NCBI RefSeq assembly: GCF_051622035.1
Contig: NC_135360.1
Span: 15,256,501 to 15,320,500 of the forward strand
Length of the DNA: 64,000 nucleotides
Direction: 5' to 3'
Source of the DNA: Arctopsyche grandis
Taxonomy: Eukaryota; Arthropoda; Insecta; Trichoptera; Hydropsychidae
In this document: positions 11,201 to 19,504 of the stretch, piece by piece
Layout: each line of letters begins with the position of its first letter
How positions within the stretch are numbered: position 1 is the first letter of the stretch
Position numbers and translations under genes: made by a program
Notes under the pieces: model-generated
The model's database searches: none
Told to the model about the DNA's origin: nothing
What the model saw: only the letters and a program-made list of their open reading frames with translations

Positions 11201-13297
11201 GTCATAAATTCAATACGGTCATCTTTTAAATAAAATCATCAATCAAAAAAATAGCTGAATGAAAACAATAGCATATAAATGCAATACTTAGATGTGTTTA
11301 CGTTTAAGTATAGAGAATAAATTATTTTTAGAACACAAGTTAAGAATAACCACATCATGTTTGCCAACTATCACATTTGCCATTTTCATTATTGTACTTC
11401 ATATCATATTATTTTTCCAGAGAGGAAAGAATGCTTTCTGCCGCAGATAAAAGTATAAGATTAGTGAAAGAGTATTCTCATCAAGAGAAAAATCGCAAAG
11501 AATCTTTACGAGATTTTTTGAGCGCTCTCGGGTCTATGTCATCATTGCCTCCACAAACGGGTAATTTTCAATCGTCATCTACGGGTATTGTCCACCAGGT
11601 ATACATATATCATATTCAATTTGATTTTTAATTGTGAAAATAGTTTGAAATGTTAATAATTAATAATAATTTTAGTGTGTCGCAGCATTTGCAGTATTAA
11701 TTCTATCAGCGGCAGCCGGGCAACCTATAGGCTTTTCTGCCGTATTATTACCTCAGCTTTATGCAGAAAATTCTACAATGAATGTTGACATTGAATTAGG
11801 ATCGTGGATTGGTACTGTTTTAAAATCTAATAACAACTTACATTTCTTATGTTTCCCTATTTAATTTCTCATGTGCTTCTTTAGCTAGCGTACACTCTGC
11901 AGCATCTCCAGTAGGGTCACTTGTGGCAGGACCATTGATGGAATGTTGGGGACGAAAACGAACATTGCAAACCTGCTTACCATTCTTATTACTTGGCTGG
12001 ATAATGCTTGCATCAGCACCTCATTTGGCTCTTGTTCTAATCGGTCGTATAGTCTGTGGATTTGGCGTTGGTATATTAGCAGCCACTAGCCAGGTATATT
12101 ATATTTACATATATGTGTATACGTTTCACTTTTTTTAAAAACAAATTAAATGAATACAATACAAGGCTAAACATATTTCAGGTTTATCTTGGAGAAATAT
12201 CAGATCCGAAATTAAGGGGAATGCTTATTGGAGCTCCGTTTATAAGTTATTCTATAGGTATTTTAATAGTGTATTTGTTAGGCAATATTCAATGGCGCTG
12301 GGTAGCAGCATCAGGTGTTATTTTACCGTTGATATCCATGATATTATTTCTGCGAACACCCGAATCCCCAGACTGGCTTGTAAGACATTCCAAGCTGTCA
12401 CAAGCGGATACAGCCGTAAAGTGGCTACGGGGTGATGATACATATGTAAGTGAAACTTATAATATTAAAATTTGGCAAATTAATTAACATTTAAATAATA
12501 TTAATTTGTTTTTATAGGCCAAAAAAGAATTCCATCATATATTGATGGCAAACAACATAGAAAGAAACAGTGATTCGAGTAAAGACTCATTTTTTACTAC
12601 AATAAAACAAAAACACAATCTTAAGCCGATAATAATAATAAATATTTTCAATTTGTGTCAGATATTATCCGGGACGTATTTTGTGATATTTTATGCTGTA
12701 GATATAATAAAAGAAGTAATAGGACAAAGTTTAGATAGTTTATTAGCAGCTATTTACACTGCTGTAATCAGACTTGTATTTACAATTGTTGGTTGTTTCC
12801 TTTTGTTCTACATGAACAGAAGAAGTTTGTGTATTTTATCTGGAATTGGTTCTACGGCAGCAGCCATCACGCTCAGTATTTATTTATATGTAAAAATGGG
12901 AACGGAAACATCAACTTTTGACTTTTGGATTAAAGGAGTTTGTCTCTTGGTCTACATAGCGTTTAACACATTGGGTTTTTTGATGTTGCCAAGTTTAATG
13001 GTTGGAGAATTACTCCCAGCTAAGGTGAGAGGAATGTGCGGTGGTTATATTTTTATGATTTTCAATATATTACTGTTTGCATTCACAAAGGCATATCCAG
13101 TTATGAGAAAATATGCGCAAATTCATGGTATATTTTTTATATTTGGTATATCATCGTTTCTCGGCACAGTATTTGTATATTTGTTCTTACCGGAGACAAG
13201 AAATAAGAGCTTACGTCAAATTGAAAGGTACTTTTTAAATAAAAACATTCTCTGGATAACGAGGAAAAAGTATGAAGTAAATCTAACTAATTTGTAA
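5635..13297 (+). CDS. Facilitated trehalose transporter Tret1-like sugar transporter
   Basis: Major-facilitator sugar porter, plasma membrane. Tret1-type members carry trehalose or other sugars by facilitated diffusion (known for the family; substrate here is inferred). Six coding exons: 5635-5657, 11421-11598, 11676-11811, 11885-12093, 12182-12445, 12518-13297; total 1590 nt, 529 aa, normal for the family. The first exon (MTDVEESV) is inferred: it has a good gtaagt donor and joins in frame to the acceptor at 11420. If it is wrong, M at 11431 is the start. Signature motifs are GPLMECWGRKRT (128-139), GRIVCGFGVG, YLGEISDPKLRG (184-195), PESPDWL (242-248) and PETRNKSL (495-502), with about 12 hydrophobic helices. 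The usual Asp of the first G.xxDRxGRR loop is Cys here. The first intron, 5763 bp, is packed with transposons. Confidence 0.88.
6028..6345 (+). mobile_element. Helitron-like non-autonomous element (in transporter intron 1)
   Basis: Begins near ATATAAAAATTAATGTCTGT, contains AACCACTGAACCGATTACGA and ends GGGTTCAGCTAG followed by T. Insect Helitron/Helentron derivatives often open with ATATAAAAATnAATGTCTG and close with CTAG/T. The middle (about 6160-6300) is a degenerate GGGAACGGGAA-type tandem tract. No terminal inverted repeats or target duplication were seen, which fits a rolling-circle element. The class is from pattern memory. Confidence 0.5.
7050..7695. repeat. Imperfect inverted repeat block with CCCGG/GAGAC motifs
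   Basis: CCGGGACTCGAGACAC and AATTCCCGGGATTCGAGAC near 7050-7110 face GTCTCGAATCTCGGG and AATTCCCGGAACACGAGAC near 7613-7663. The pairing is partial. It may be an old DNA transposon with terminal repeats; the inside is AT-rich with no frame. Borders are approximate. Confidence 0.35.
8143..8226. repeat. (TA)n microsatellite
   Basis: About 80 bases of TA dinucleotides, interrupted by CATA, followed by a T run. It lies inside transporter intron 1. From here to 9290 I see only AT-rich intron sequence. Confidence 0.9.
9293..9810 (+). repeat. Interspersed repeat family E, copy 1
   Basis: Contains AGATGAAGTTTTGTGATCAT, GTATGTGTGTCTGTGTATTT and GGCGTTAGTCCAATTAAACT. The same ordered blocks occur on the minus strand at about 15925-16140 and, in part, at 29805-29866 plus 30204-30220. 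Not coding. The class is unknown to me; ends are approximate. Confidence 0.55.
9825..10067. mobile_element. PIF/Harbinger-type MITE, copy 1 (TAA target duplication)
   Basis: Terminal inverted repeats are GGGCGAAATCACACAGCGG and, at the far end, the reverse complement of GAGCGAAAACCCACAGCG. TAA flanks both ends (9822-9824 and 10068-10070). The 3-bp TWA duplication is the mark of PIF/Harbinger. Related copies are at 39625-39979 and 50450-50775. A 78-codon minus frame crossing it is not a gene. Confidence 0.7.
10180..10541. mobile_element. Mutator-like foldback element with 9-bp target duplication
   Basis: A near-perfect palindrome of 362 bp. The arms start GGGTCTACGTGACGAGCC and end GGCTCGTCACGGAGACCG; the centre is built on GGGAGGAAAAGCCTGTTC. 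The 9-bp direct repeat ACACTAAAC flanks it exactly (10171-10179, 10542-10550). Very long terminal repeats plus 9-bp duplications are typical of Mutator-like elements (known). A sibling copy is at 33420-33810. Frames inside are palindrome artefacts. Confidence 0.8.
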
Positions 13298-13862
13298 ATA
13301 GCGATTCATATTTAATTAAAAATATTCTTTATTAATGACTGGCCAATGTGGTGAAAAACTGAGTTTTGTGGTGACTGTAATATAACATAAGAAAACAGTT
13401 TCTGTGATGAATCATGAGCACTTATAACTAATGATGCTAAATTTTAAATATGCATATGTAGATACATATTTATTATTAACCTATTTATGTAAAGAACAAA
13501 TTCTTGTATGCAATATATTTAATAATATTATATTGCATACGATTTGAAGTATGACGCTCATATGTAGATGTACATATATAATTATTTCTTTGGAATGTTA
13601 GAAAACCATGTATTATATAACATTTAGAAAGAATAATTACTTTCATAAGACTTTAATTAATGTAATAATTAATATATATCACGAAAAAATAGATAAATAA
13701 AACCAAAATCTTTCAAACAATACGAGTGTTATTTATTTACTTTATACATTTGAATTCTATCAAAATTATTATCACATTTTATTTTTCGGCTTATTGTAAA
13801 TTTGTTTATAATTAGATTATGAATGAATCACACATTATTCTATACTTAAAATATTATAATAT
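13298..13862. other. Convergent 3' region between the transporter and the methyltransferase
   Basis: AT-rich, no gene. It holds a palindrome at about 13505-13540 (GTATGCAATATA, a short AT spacer, then TATATTGCATAC) and AATAAA near 13696 for the + strand transporter. The minus-strand gene's own AATAAA-type signals lie near 13728-13738. The two genes end tail to tail. Confidence 0.5.
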
Positions 13863-14954
13863 TTATGGATTGGAAATTTCCATTGTAACCTGTTCTTCAA
13901 CGGAATCCATTTGATTTTCATCCTTCTCAGAAGCTGAACCGTTCAATTGAATTTCATCCTGTACTACATTTGGAACGATATTTTCTTCATTTAACGTATT
14001 CGATATATTATCACTTTGTATAGGAGATGCAGGTAGAGTTTCTTCTATAGCTGTTTCGTTTTCTGCGGAAGTTGTTTGCAAAGCTACACCACTTTTTTTC
14101 AATTGTATATTTTTTGTCAACTTTATAACTTCTTCATATGGTGGAGATATAGGAGTTTGAATAGGCTCTCGATGAAAATATTTTCCTAATTCAGGGATAT
14201 CTAAGGAAAATGTGGTATCTGAATCGTAAGCGCTCAAGTCACCGCATGCGTTGAATGGAACAATATATCTATTGGGACCGACTAGTTGATTAAAGTCACA
14301 ATATTTATGATCTAATAGTGGATTTATCATATTGGGAATGTAGTCTTCAGGCGGATTGTAATTTTTACAAACTACAAAAGCTTCAATGCTAGAATTCCGC
14401 GAACTCAGCGGTTTTGTTACACATACAAGATCAAAGAAGGTCTTTAATTGTGAGTATAATAGTGTTATATCTTTACCGCGGAATATTTTAGCCACGAACA
14501 ATCCGCCATGTTTTAAAAGGTGAGTAGTTATGTTGAGCGCGGCCAGTAGTAGTTGAGATTGAATATATTCATCGATGTCGTGAAGCCCAGTCACGTCCGG
14601 AGCCCCGTCGCATACTACCAAGTCAGCTTTGTTTCCATGAAATAAATCTACAATCTCTTGGGCAACGCTCACCTTAGTAATATCTCCCTGAACTTGCTTA
14701 ACTCCAGGGAGTGGAGCCATGGCTTGTAAATCGACAGCGACAATCTTGTAGTCTGGTCTATCGCGGAGATTCTTGACGAGGACCTGACTCCAACTGCCGG
14801 GTGCGGCACACAGGTCGACGGCCCTTGTCACACCTTCAAATATGTTGAACTCTTCGTTGATCTGCATCAACTTGAAAGCACTCCTGGCCCGCCATCCTTC
14901 TTCTTTGGCCAGACGATAATAAATGTCCCTTTTGTCTTTAGAAGTCTTGCCCAT
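13863..14954 (-). CDS. FTSJ1: tRNA 2'-O-methyltransferase, FtsJ/RlmE family (FTSJ1/Trm7-like)
   Basis: Transfers a methyl group from S-adenosylmethionine to ribose 2'-OH in the tRNA anticodon loop (positions 32 and/or 34 in Trm7 proteins, known for the family; which one here is not decidable). Single exon, 363 aa. [20 protein letters not shown] is the standard family start. The Rossmann SAM motif is [12 protein letters not shown] (46-57). The K-D-K-E catalytic tetrad is visible as K28 (SAFKLMQ), D116 (VVCDGAPD), K156 (FVAKIFRG) and E191 (SSIEAFVVC). After about residue 265 the tail is long, acidic and of low complexity (QMDSVEEQV near the end), a typical non-catalytic extension. No intron is present although its neighbours have many; retrocopy origin is possible but no poly(A) trace or direct repeat was seen. 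Confidence 0.93.
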   Translation of the reverse strand: MGKTSKDKRDIYYRLAKEEGWRARSAFKLMQINEEFNIFEGVTRAVDLCAAPGSWSQVLVKNLRDRPDYKIVAVDLQAMAPLPGVKQVQGDITKVSVAQEIVDLFHGNKADLVVCDGAPDVTGLHDIDEYIQSQLLLAALNITTHLLKHGGLFVAKIFRGKDITLLYSQLKTFFDLVCVTKPLSSRNSSIEAFVVCKNYNPPEDYIPNMINPLLDHKYCDFNQLVGPNRYIVPFNACGDLSAYDSDTTFSLDIPELGKYFHREPIQTPISPPYEEVIKLTKNIQLKKSGVALQTTSAENETAIEETLPASPIQSDNISNTLNEENIVPNVVQDEIQLNGSASEKDENQMDSVEEQVTMEISNP

Positions 14955-15140
14955 TTTTCAAAAATTATTTTCTTAGCAATTCGCGGGTAAAATTTCCCGG
15001 ATTGTGAACGACCCGCATGTATTTGACACTTCCAATGAAGGCGATCGTAAATCAAAAATCTATCGTCCATGTCTAAAAGTAAAAAAACAAAGCGAATGAA
15101 ATGTTTTGTTGAAACAGTCTCGATGAAAATCACAGTAAAG
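14955..15140 (-). promoter_or_regulatory. 5' UTR / promoter side of the methyltransferase
   Basis: A short spacer upstream of the start codon. No clear core promoter motif could be defended. The 93-codon minus frame overlapping it reads into the gene out of frame and is not coding. Confidence 0.3.
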
Positions 15141-15144
15141 TGGT

Positions 15145-15383
15145 CCAAATTATTTATTTATTTTATTTGCTTATTTATTTTAATAGTTTTGGACCATTGT
15201 GGCATTACAGGAAGAACCTAATGCACCACAATGACCTACATAAGAAAACAAGAGAGGAAAAAAAATCGATACTATAAAAATTAATACTAATATATTATAA
15301 TAATATTGTGGCAGCTCGCTATACGACATGGTCGAGTTTGGTCACCTTCCTGCGAGTGGGGACCAACTCGACTGTGTTTCAGA
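15145..15383 (-). mobile_element. LINE/SINE 3' end with conserved hairpin
   Basis: A T-rich run (an A-rich tail on the minus strand) at about 15147-15190 is followed by a hairpin at 15195-15233: CATTGTGG pairs with CCACAATG and an inner CATTACAGG faces CCTAATG. The same architecture occurs at 16243-16283, 59031-59071 and probably 62962-63005. The block GTGGCAGCTCGCTATACGAC ... GGTCGAGTTTGGTCACC at 15308-15350 resembles, inverted, the block at about 23030-23090. Confidence 0.55.
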
Positions 15384-15587
15384 GGTTCGGTGATTACTGG
15401 TCACAAATTACTCGTCACAAAGTCACTAAAATCTCTAGAACGGAACATCTGGCAGCCGAAAAGTCCATCATACTAACGATAACTATCATAGTAACGAGAA
15501 CTTGAGTGCCAAATATTGTGTATTTGCGATTTTCATGGCAAAAATTGTCTTTGTGACCACCCCAATGTGACGAATAGTCCAATTACC
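15384..15587 (-). mobile_element. MITE family A, copy 3, with exact 8-bp target duplication
   Basis: Reverse-complement copy of 773-976, from GGTTCGGTGATTACTGG to GACGAATAGTCCAATTACC. GTTTCAGA flanks both ends exactly (15376-15383, 15588-15595), so it inserted into an older repeat. No coding frame. Confidence 0.8.
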
Positions 15588-16242
15588 GTTTCAGAGTAGC
15601 TACCTTACTCTGCCTTCAGCTGTCATAAATAAAGCACATGCATCAACATGTCAGTAATCTCATTCGTTCATCCCCCATAATATATAAAATTAATATTAAA
15701 AAAAATGAAAATGAAAATTCTATAACACTCAATTCTAAGATTCTGATCCCTCTTTTGTAGTGAAAAAAAACCTTTAAAACTTAATTCCTGTATTAAAATA
15801 TTGGGGTCTAAAATTTATCATTTCTATTATATGTAAAAAAATTTCAATCCGATTCAATTAGCCGTTTGGGAGATAATTGAATTAAAAAACTGAATACAAA
15901 AAAAATAACTACAAAGGGGGGTACCATTAAAGGGAGGTACCATTTCTGGCCAACTTAAAAATTTGAAAAAAATTAACGTCGTATCGATAAGAATTTCAGT
16001 AATCGATACCAAGTTTCAGTTCGATAGGACTAACGGTGTTCAAAAAATCCCCAAAATACACAGACACACATTTTTTCGCATGATCTCAAAACTTCATCTA
16101 TTGTTACTACTTACATAGATAAAGTAAAAATCAAAAGTACGTATCACTTACAAAGGACCATCAGAAGCCACAAAGAACATAAGAACATAATCCTATATGG
16201 CTAATTTAATGATTTTTTTTAAATTTTACATACATATATGTA
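15588..16242. repeat. Repeat-derived spacer including family E copy 2 (minus)
   Basis: No gene. Between about 15925 and 16140 the minus strand repeats the family E blocks seen at 9293-9810 (AGATGAAGTTTTGAGATCAT, TGTGTGTCTGTGTATTTTGG, CGATTACTGAAATTCTTATC). The first 330 bases are AT-rich spacer with two tandem GGTACCAT pieces near 15920-15945. Confidence 0.5.
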
Positions 16243-16690
16243 CCAGGAAGGCCTAACGGGTAAACCCCAATGCGCTTTCCTGGCCAATTACAAACATCGA
16301 TATACAATTTTTAGAATAATTTTAACTAAGCATCATAGAGATATCTATGGATACATTTTTGATAAATTTACTTTTTCGGAGCATTTTTATATAAATCGTC
16401 AAATTTTGAGATGCTGATAAATTCGAAATTTTCAAGATATCAATGGACAAATTTGCAGCATTTTTATACGGATCAGCGAAATTCGAGATTCTGAAAACTC
16501 GAAAATTGCGAGAAATGGGTAAAGGTTGCCAATTTGTTGGAACCGTTTCAATAAAAATCGGATAATTTGGCAAACTTTGATAGGAAACGATTGACTTGGA
16601 GTCACTAACCAAGGTCTAGCCAACAGCAACCAACGGGACTTGAACCCGTAACCACTATGTTCGAAAGCATATATGCTAACCGGGTGACCG
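16243..16690 (-). repeat. tRNA-derived SINE, full-length copy
   Basis: On the minus strand the head reads like a tRNA gene: GGTTAGCATATATGC (A-box region) and GGTTCAAGTCCC (B box) near 16690-16625. The common body follows (GGAGT..., CGTTTCCTATCAAAGTTTG, GAAACGGTTCCAACAAATTG). It ends in a hairpin of CCAGGAAAG and CTTCCTGG at 16243-16283. It is not a functional tRNA: the head lacks a clean acceptor stem and is joined to the SINE body. The copy at 59031-59465 has the same order and length. Confidence 0.7.
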
Positions 16691-17005
16691 TGAAAAAGTC
16701 GAAAATATTCGTTTATCATGCATATGTACATATGAAAAACGGTTAGTATACATATATATATATATCAGTGGCGTGCGGTAAAACTCTCTCTCCCCCCGTC
16801 GTACATCCTCACATAATTTGCGTGAGCAGGATACAACAGGAACAAGAGGAACAGGCTTTTCCTCCCGTATCCTGCGCGTGCACATTAAACAAGGCTGTAT
16901 GACGAAAAGAGAGATAATTTCTAAAAGAGATAACTTTCGATTTTCGATCTTCGCCTTCCGATATTTGCTTTTTCGACCTTTTCACTTTCGGTCCCGTGAG
17001 GAAGA
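16691..17005. mobile_element. Composite MITE: Mutator-like arm with an embedded hAT-like piece
   Basis: Starts GTGAAAAAGTCGAAAATATT and ends GACCTTTTCACTTTCGGTC..., an inverted arrangement. It carries CAGTGGCGTGCGGTAAAA (a hAT-like terminus at about 16768) and the block GAGCAGGATACAACAGGAAC shared with the palindromes at 10180-10541 and 33420-33810. The same composite, with the same left flank, recurs at 32862-33250. The 65-codon frame here is a by-product. Confidence 0.55.
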
Positions 17006-17157
17006 CCCATTATAAAAAAACAATTTGTTTATTAAATAACATAAATCTATTTACAAACTTATACAATCAAAAAATTATATACTATACAATTATATAAACA
17101 AACATCTATTTACAAATTTATACAAACAATCAAGAAAAAAAGGAAAAAAAAAACATT

Positions 17158-17493
17158 TTAAATTGGTACTTTTCGAGCTTTTGATGCCGCAAATTTTTCT
17201 GTTATGTTATCACAATCTAATAAATGCACCACATCACTTTCAATAAACATCATCGATAAATTATTTAAATTTGTTTGATTTAACAAATTCCTTAAACTAT
17301 TTTTAACTTGTTTTAAAACTGAATACGAACGTTCACCACTTGAATGGCTTATAGGAAGCGTTAGAAATATTCTTAAAGTTGTTTCAACATTTGGAAACGT
17401 TGAAACAATTAATAATTTATAATTATCGACACTTACTATTGCGTTAAACAGGCCTGTACTGGAAGTGCTTGCTGACAGAAACGCTGGCTTCAA
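17158..17493 (-). pseudogene. hAT transposase C-terminal dimerisation domain (ZMYM1-like), fragment
   Basis: Minus-strand frame of 111 codons. FPNVETTLRIFLTLPISHSS then GERSYSVLKQVKNSLRN is the hAT dimerisation (hATC) core as found in ZMYM1-like transposases, followed by LDCDNITEKFAASKARK. The preceding catalytic region is missing: it is replaced by the Tigger fragment directly next door, and the zinc-finger part lies beyond it at 18098-18345. It is a broken copy. The adjacent 17006-17157 is AT-rich, without a gene. Confidence 0.75.
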
Positions 17494-18092
17494 TGATAGA
17501 AAAGTCCGTTCCTGGACATAAATCGTTCAAAGAAAGTATAACTGTCATGTGTTGCGGAAACGCATGAGGAACTCATGAAATGAAACTTTTGATGATTGGG
17601 AAAGCAAAGAAACCTCGATCTTTTAAGGACGTTGAAATGAAAAATCTTCCGATAGTCAGAAAGGGGTATAAATGGACAGGGAAATTTTTGAAGATTGGTT
17701 CAAAGAGAAATGGGTTTCAGAGGTGCAAGATTTAAAAAAAAAATAAGGGATTGCCACAGATTTTGAAAACGTCAATAAAGAAAACATCGAGGAGTGGCTC
17801 AATTATGATTTAAGTGATCCAGGTTTCAAACGCATGGATGGTGTAGATATCGTTTCTTTTGTTTCTCAAGAGGAAGAAAATGAGAGTGACACTACAAGGC
17901 CACTTATCTGCTTAATTATGAGCGTTTTTCTTAATAAATAATGAGTATTAAATTATGAATCAAAAATTTGTATTGTAAATATGATATTATATTCGATACC
18001 AAGTCAAAATTTTATGATTCGGATTATCCGTGTTTTTCAATTATCCGTGCCCTTCCTCCCCAGCATTAGCCCGGATAATCGAGAGTGTACTG
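17494..18092 (+). pseudogene. Tigger/pogo-family transposase fragment nested in the hAT remnant
   Basis: Plus strand. Frames broken by shifts give KSVPGHKSFKESITVMCCGN (the jerky/Tigger DDE region after its first Asp), then DWFKEKWVSEVQDL, ENIEEWLNYDLSDPGFKRM and VSFVSQEEENESD. The right end reads GATAATCGAGAGTGTACTGTA, the usual Tigger terminus (its reverse complement begins TACAGTACACTC). The left terminus and most of the DNA-binding part are missing. The element lies between two halves of a hAT transposase, so it is nested or marks a rearrangement. Confidence 0.7.
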
Positions 18093-18097
18093 TATTT

Positions 18098-18345
18098 GTT
18101 TTTCTAAGTTTGAATCTATACGCCCATTAATTGATAACCGTTTTTGGAAAGTTAACATCGATTTGAAATGAGCTGGCGAAGATTCGTGTTCTTTTAAACT
18201 ACGTGTTATGTTTTTGCAATCGTTAAATCCTGTTAACAATTTAGTTTTAGCTTGTGAAAATAGTTTACATACATAACAATAAATGGATTTGCTTTTTTCT
18301 GAAAATATCAACCTGTGTCGGAGTTCTGTATTACCATTTGCTTTT
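18098..18345 (-). pseudogene. hAT transposase TTF-type zinc finger (ZMYM1-like), fragment
   Basis: Minus strand: NGNTELRHRLIFSEKSKSIY then CYVCKLFSQ, FNDCKNITRSLKEHESSPAH, then QKRLSINGRIDSNLEKQI. C..C and H..H spacing with KLF and EHE..PAH is the TTF zinc-finger signature found N-terminal in ZMYM1-like hAT proteins. It stops where the Tigger sequence begins (about 18093). Part of one dead transposase with 17158-17493 and 18455-18945. Confidence 0.7.
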
Positions 18346-18454
18346 ACACAATTATAATTTGATTCAGAGATATTTCTATAATATGTTTTGGTTTCTCTCT
18401 GTATACTCTACTTTTATTTTTTTTACGTCTCCAGTATGGCACGGTTTATTTATT

Positions 18455-18945
18455 AAAAAATATGAATCATTTTTTCAGATATATGCTCTGGCCACAATGC
18501 TAAATCCATAGGATAATCATTGTGAGTCATTACAGTATAATTTTCACCTTTACTTTCTTCCTCATTTTCTTTTTCAGAAAACTGTTCTTCAGTCCTTTCA
18601 GGAGTCTGTTCTTCAGACGTTGTAGGATGCTGCTCATTAATTTTTCCAAAGGGGTCTTCATCAGTTCTTCTACAGGGCTGTTTTTGGATCCTTTCCAGTG
18701 GTTGGTCTTCCTTCCTTTCAGAGAGCTGCTCATCAGTTCTTCTATAGGGCTGTTTTTCGGCACTTTCAAAAGGTTGATTTTCATTCCTTTCAGGGAGCTG
18801 CTCTTTAATTCTTCTACAGGGCTGCTTTTCGGTCCTTTCAAGAGTTTGGTCTTCGTTCCTTTCAGGGAGCTGCTCTTCGGTTCTTTCAGAAGACTGTTCT
18901 TCAAGTTGTTCCGAAATTCTGCCATTTTTAATGTAATTAGTTAGC
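18455..18945 (-). pseudogene. hAT-associated N-terminal tandem repeat region
   Basis: Minus strand. About ten copies of a short unit such as EQLPERNEDQ / EKQPCRRTDE, then DYPMDLALWPEHISEK. A 'D.ALWP' motif normally precedes the zinc finger in ZMYM1-like hAT proteins, which places this as the transposase N-terminus. The DNA repeats in units of roughly 24-72 bp. Between this and the zinc finger (18346-18454) the frame is interrupted by stops. Open frames on both strands arise from the repeat periodicity. The stretch 18946-19504 has no other gene and should hold the P450 promoter. Confidence 0.5.
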
Positions 18946-19504
18946 GAATTCTTTTGTATGTAGCATTGAAATTTATCTAGAAATGCCAAACAATCGACGA
19001 TGGTGATAGCAATTATCGCAAACCTTTGTACGTTACATAAAACAAGTAGTCGTAAACTCAAATATGTTATGGAAAAATGCATAGGAATTTCCGAATTATA
19101 ATTTTTCTCAGAACGATTTGGAGACCCCTTAAATTTAGAGGCCACAGATATGCACCAATTTTGCTGTTCGATAATCCGCCACTGCGAGTATATAAAAAAA
19201 TTTGCTTTAATATTGTACAATGACGTAGCAAAGCTATGTATAATATGTACGTTCAATAACATAGGTAAACGAGTTTATAAAACTACGTAACGGGATTTCG
19301 TTCTCCATCGCCGCTCACATCTTCACTAACACGTACTCCAAAAACATCGTCGAATTCTTTTAGTTGATCGCGAGTTGATTTAGTGAAAGGTACATATATT
19401 GTCCATGAGAGATTTTAATATATATTTTAAAAAAATAAGCTTAGCTCCATTCGTAGACTAAATTGTTTCACTGATTTTCAAAATCATCACGTAACATTTT
19501 AAAA

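Noticed and set aside
16610-16690. tRNA gene
   Set aside because: It has A- and B-box-like sequence but is fused to a SINE body and lacks a clean cloverleaf; the same head occurs in other SINE copies. The same applies to 44215-44285 and 59395-59465.
18522-18944. 140-codon + frame
   Set aside because: Antisense to the tandem repeat of the hAT N-terminus; periodic sequence leaves several frames open.
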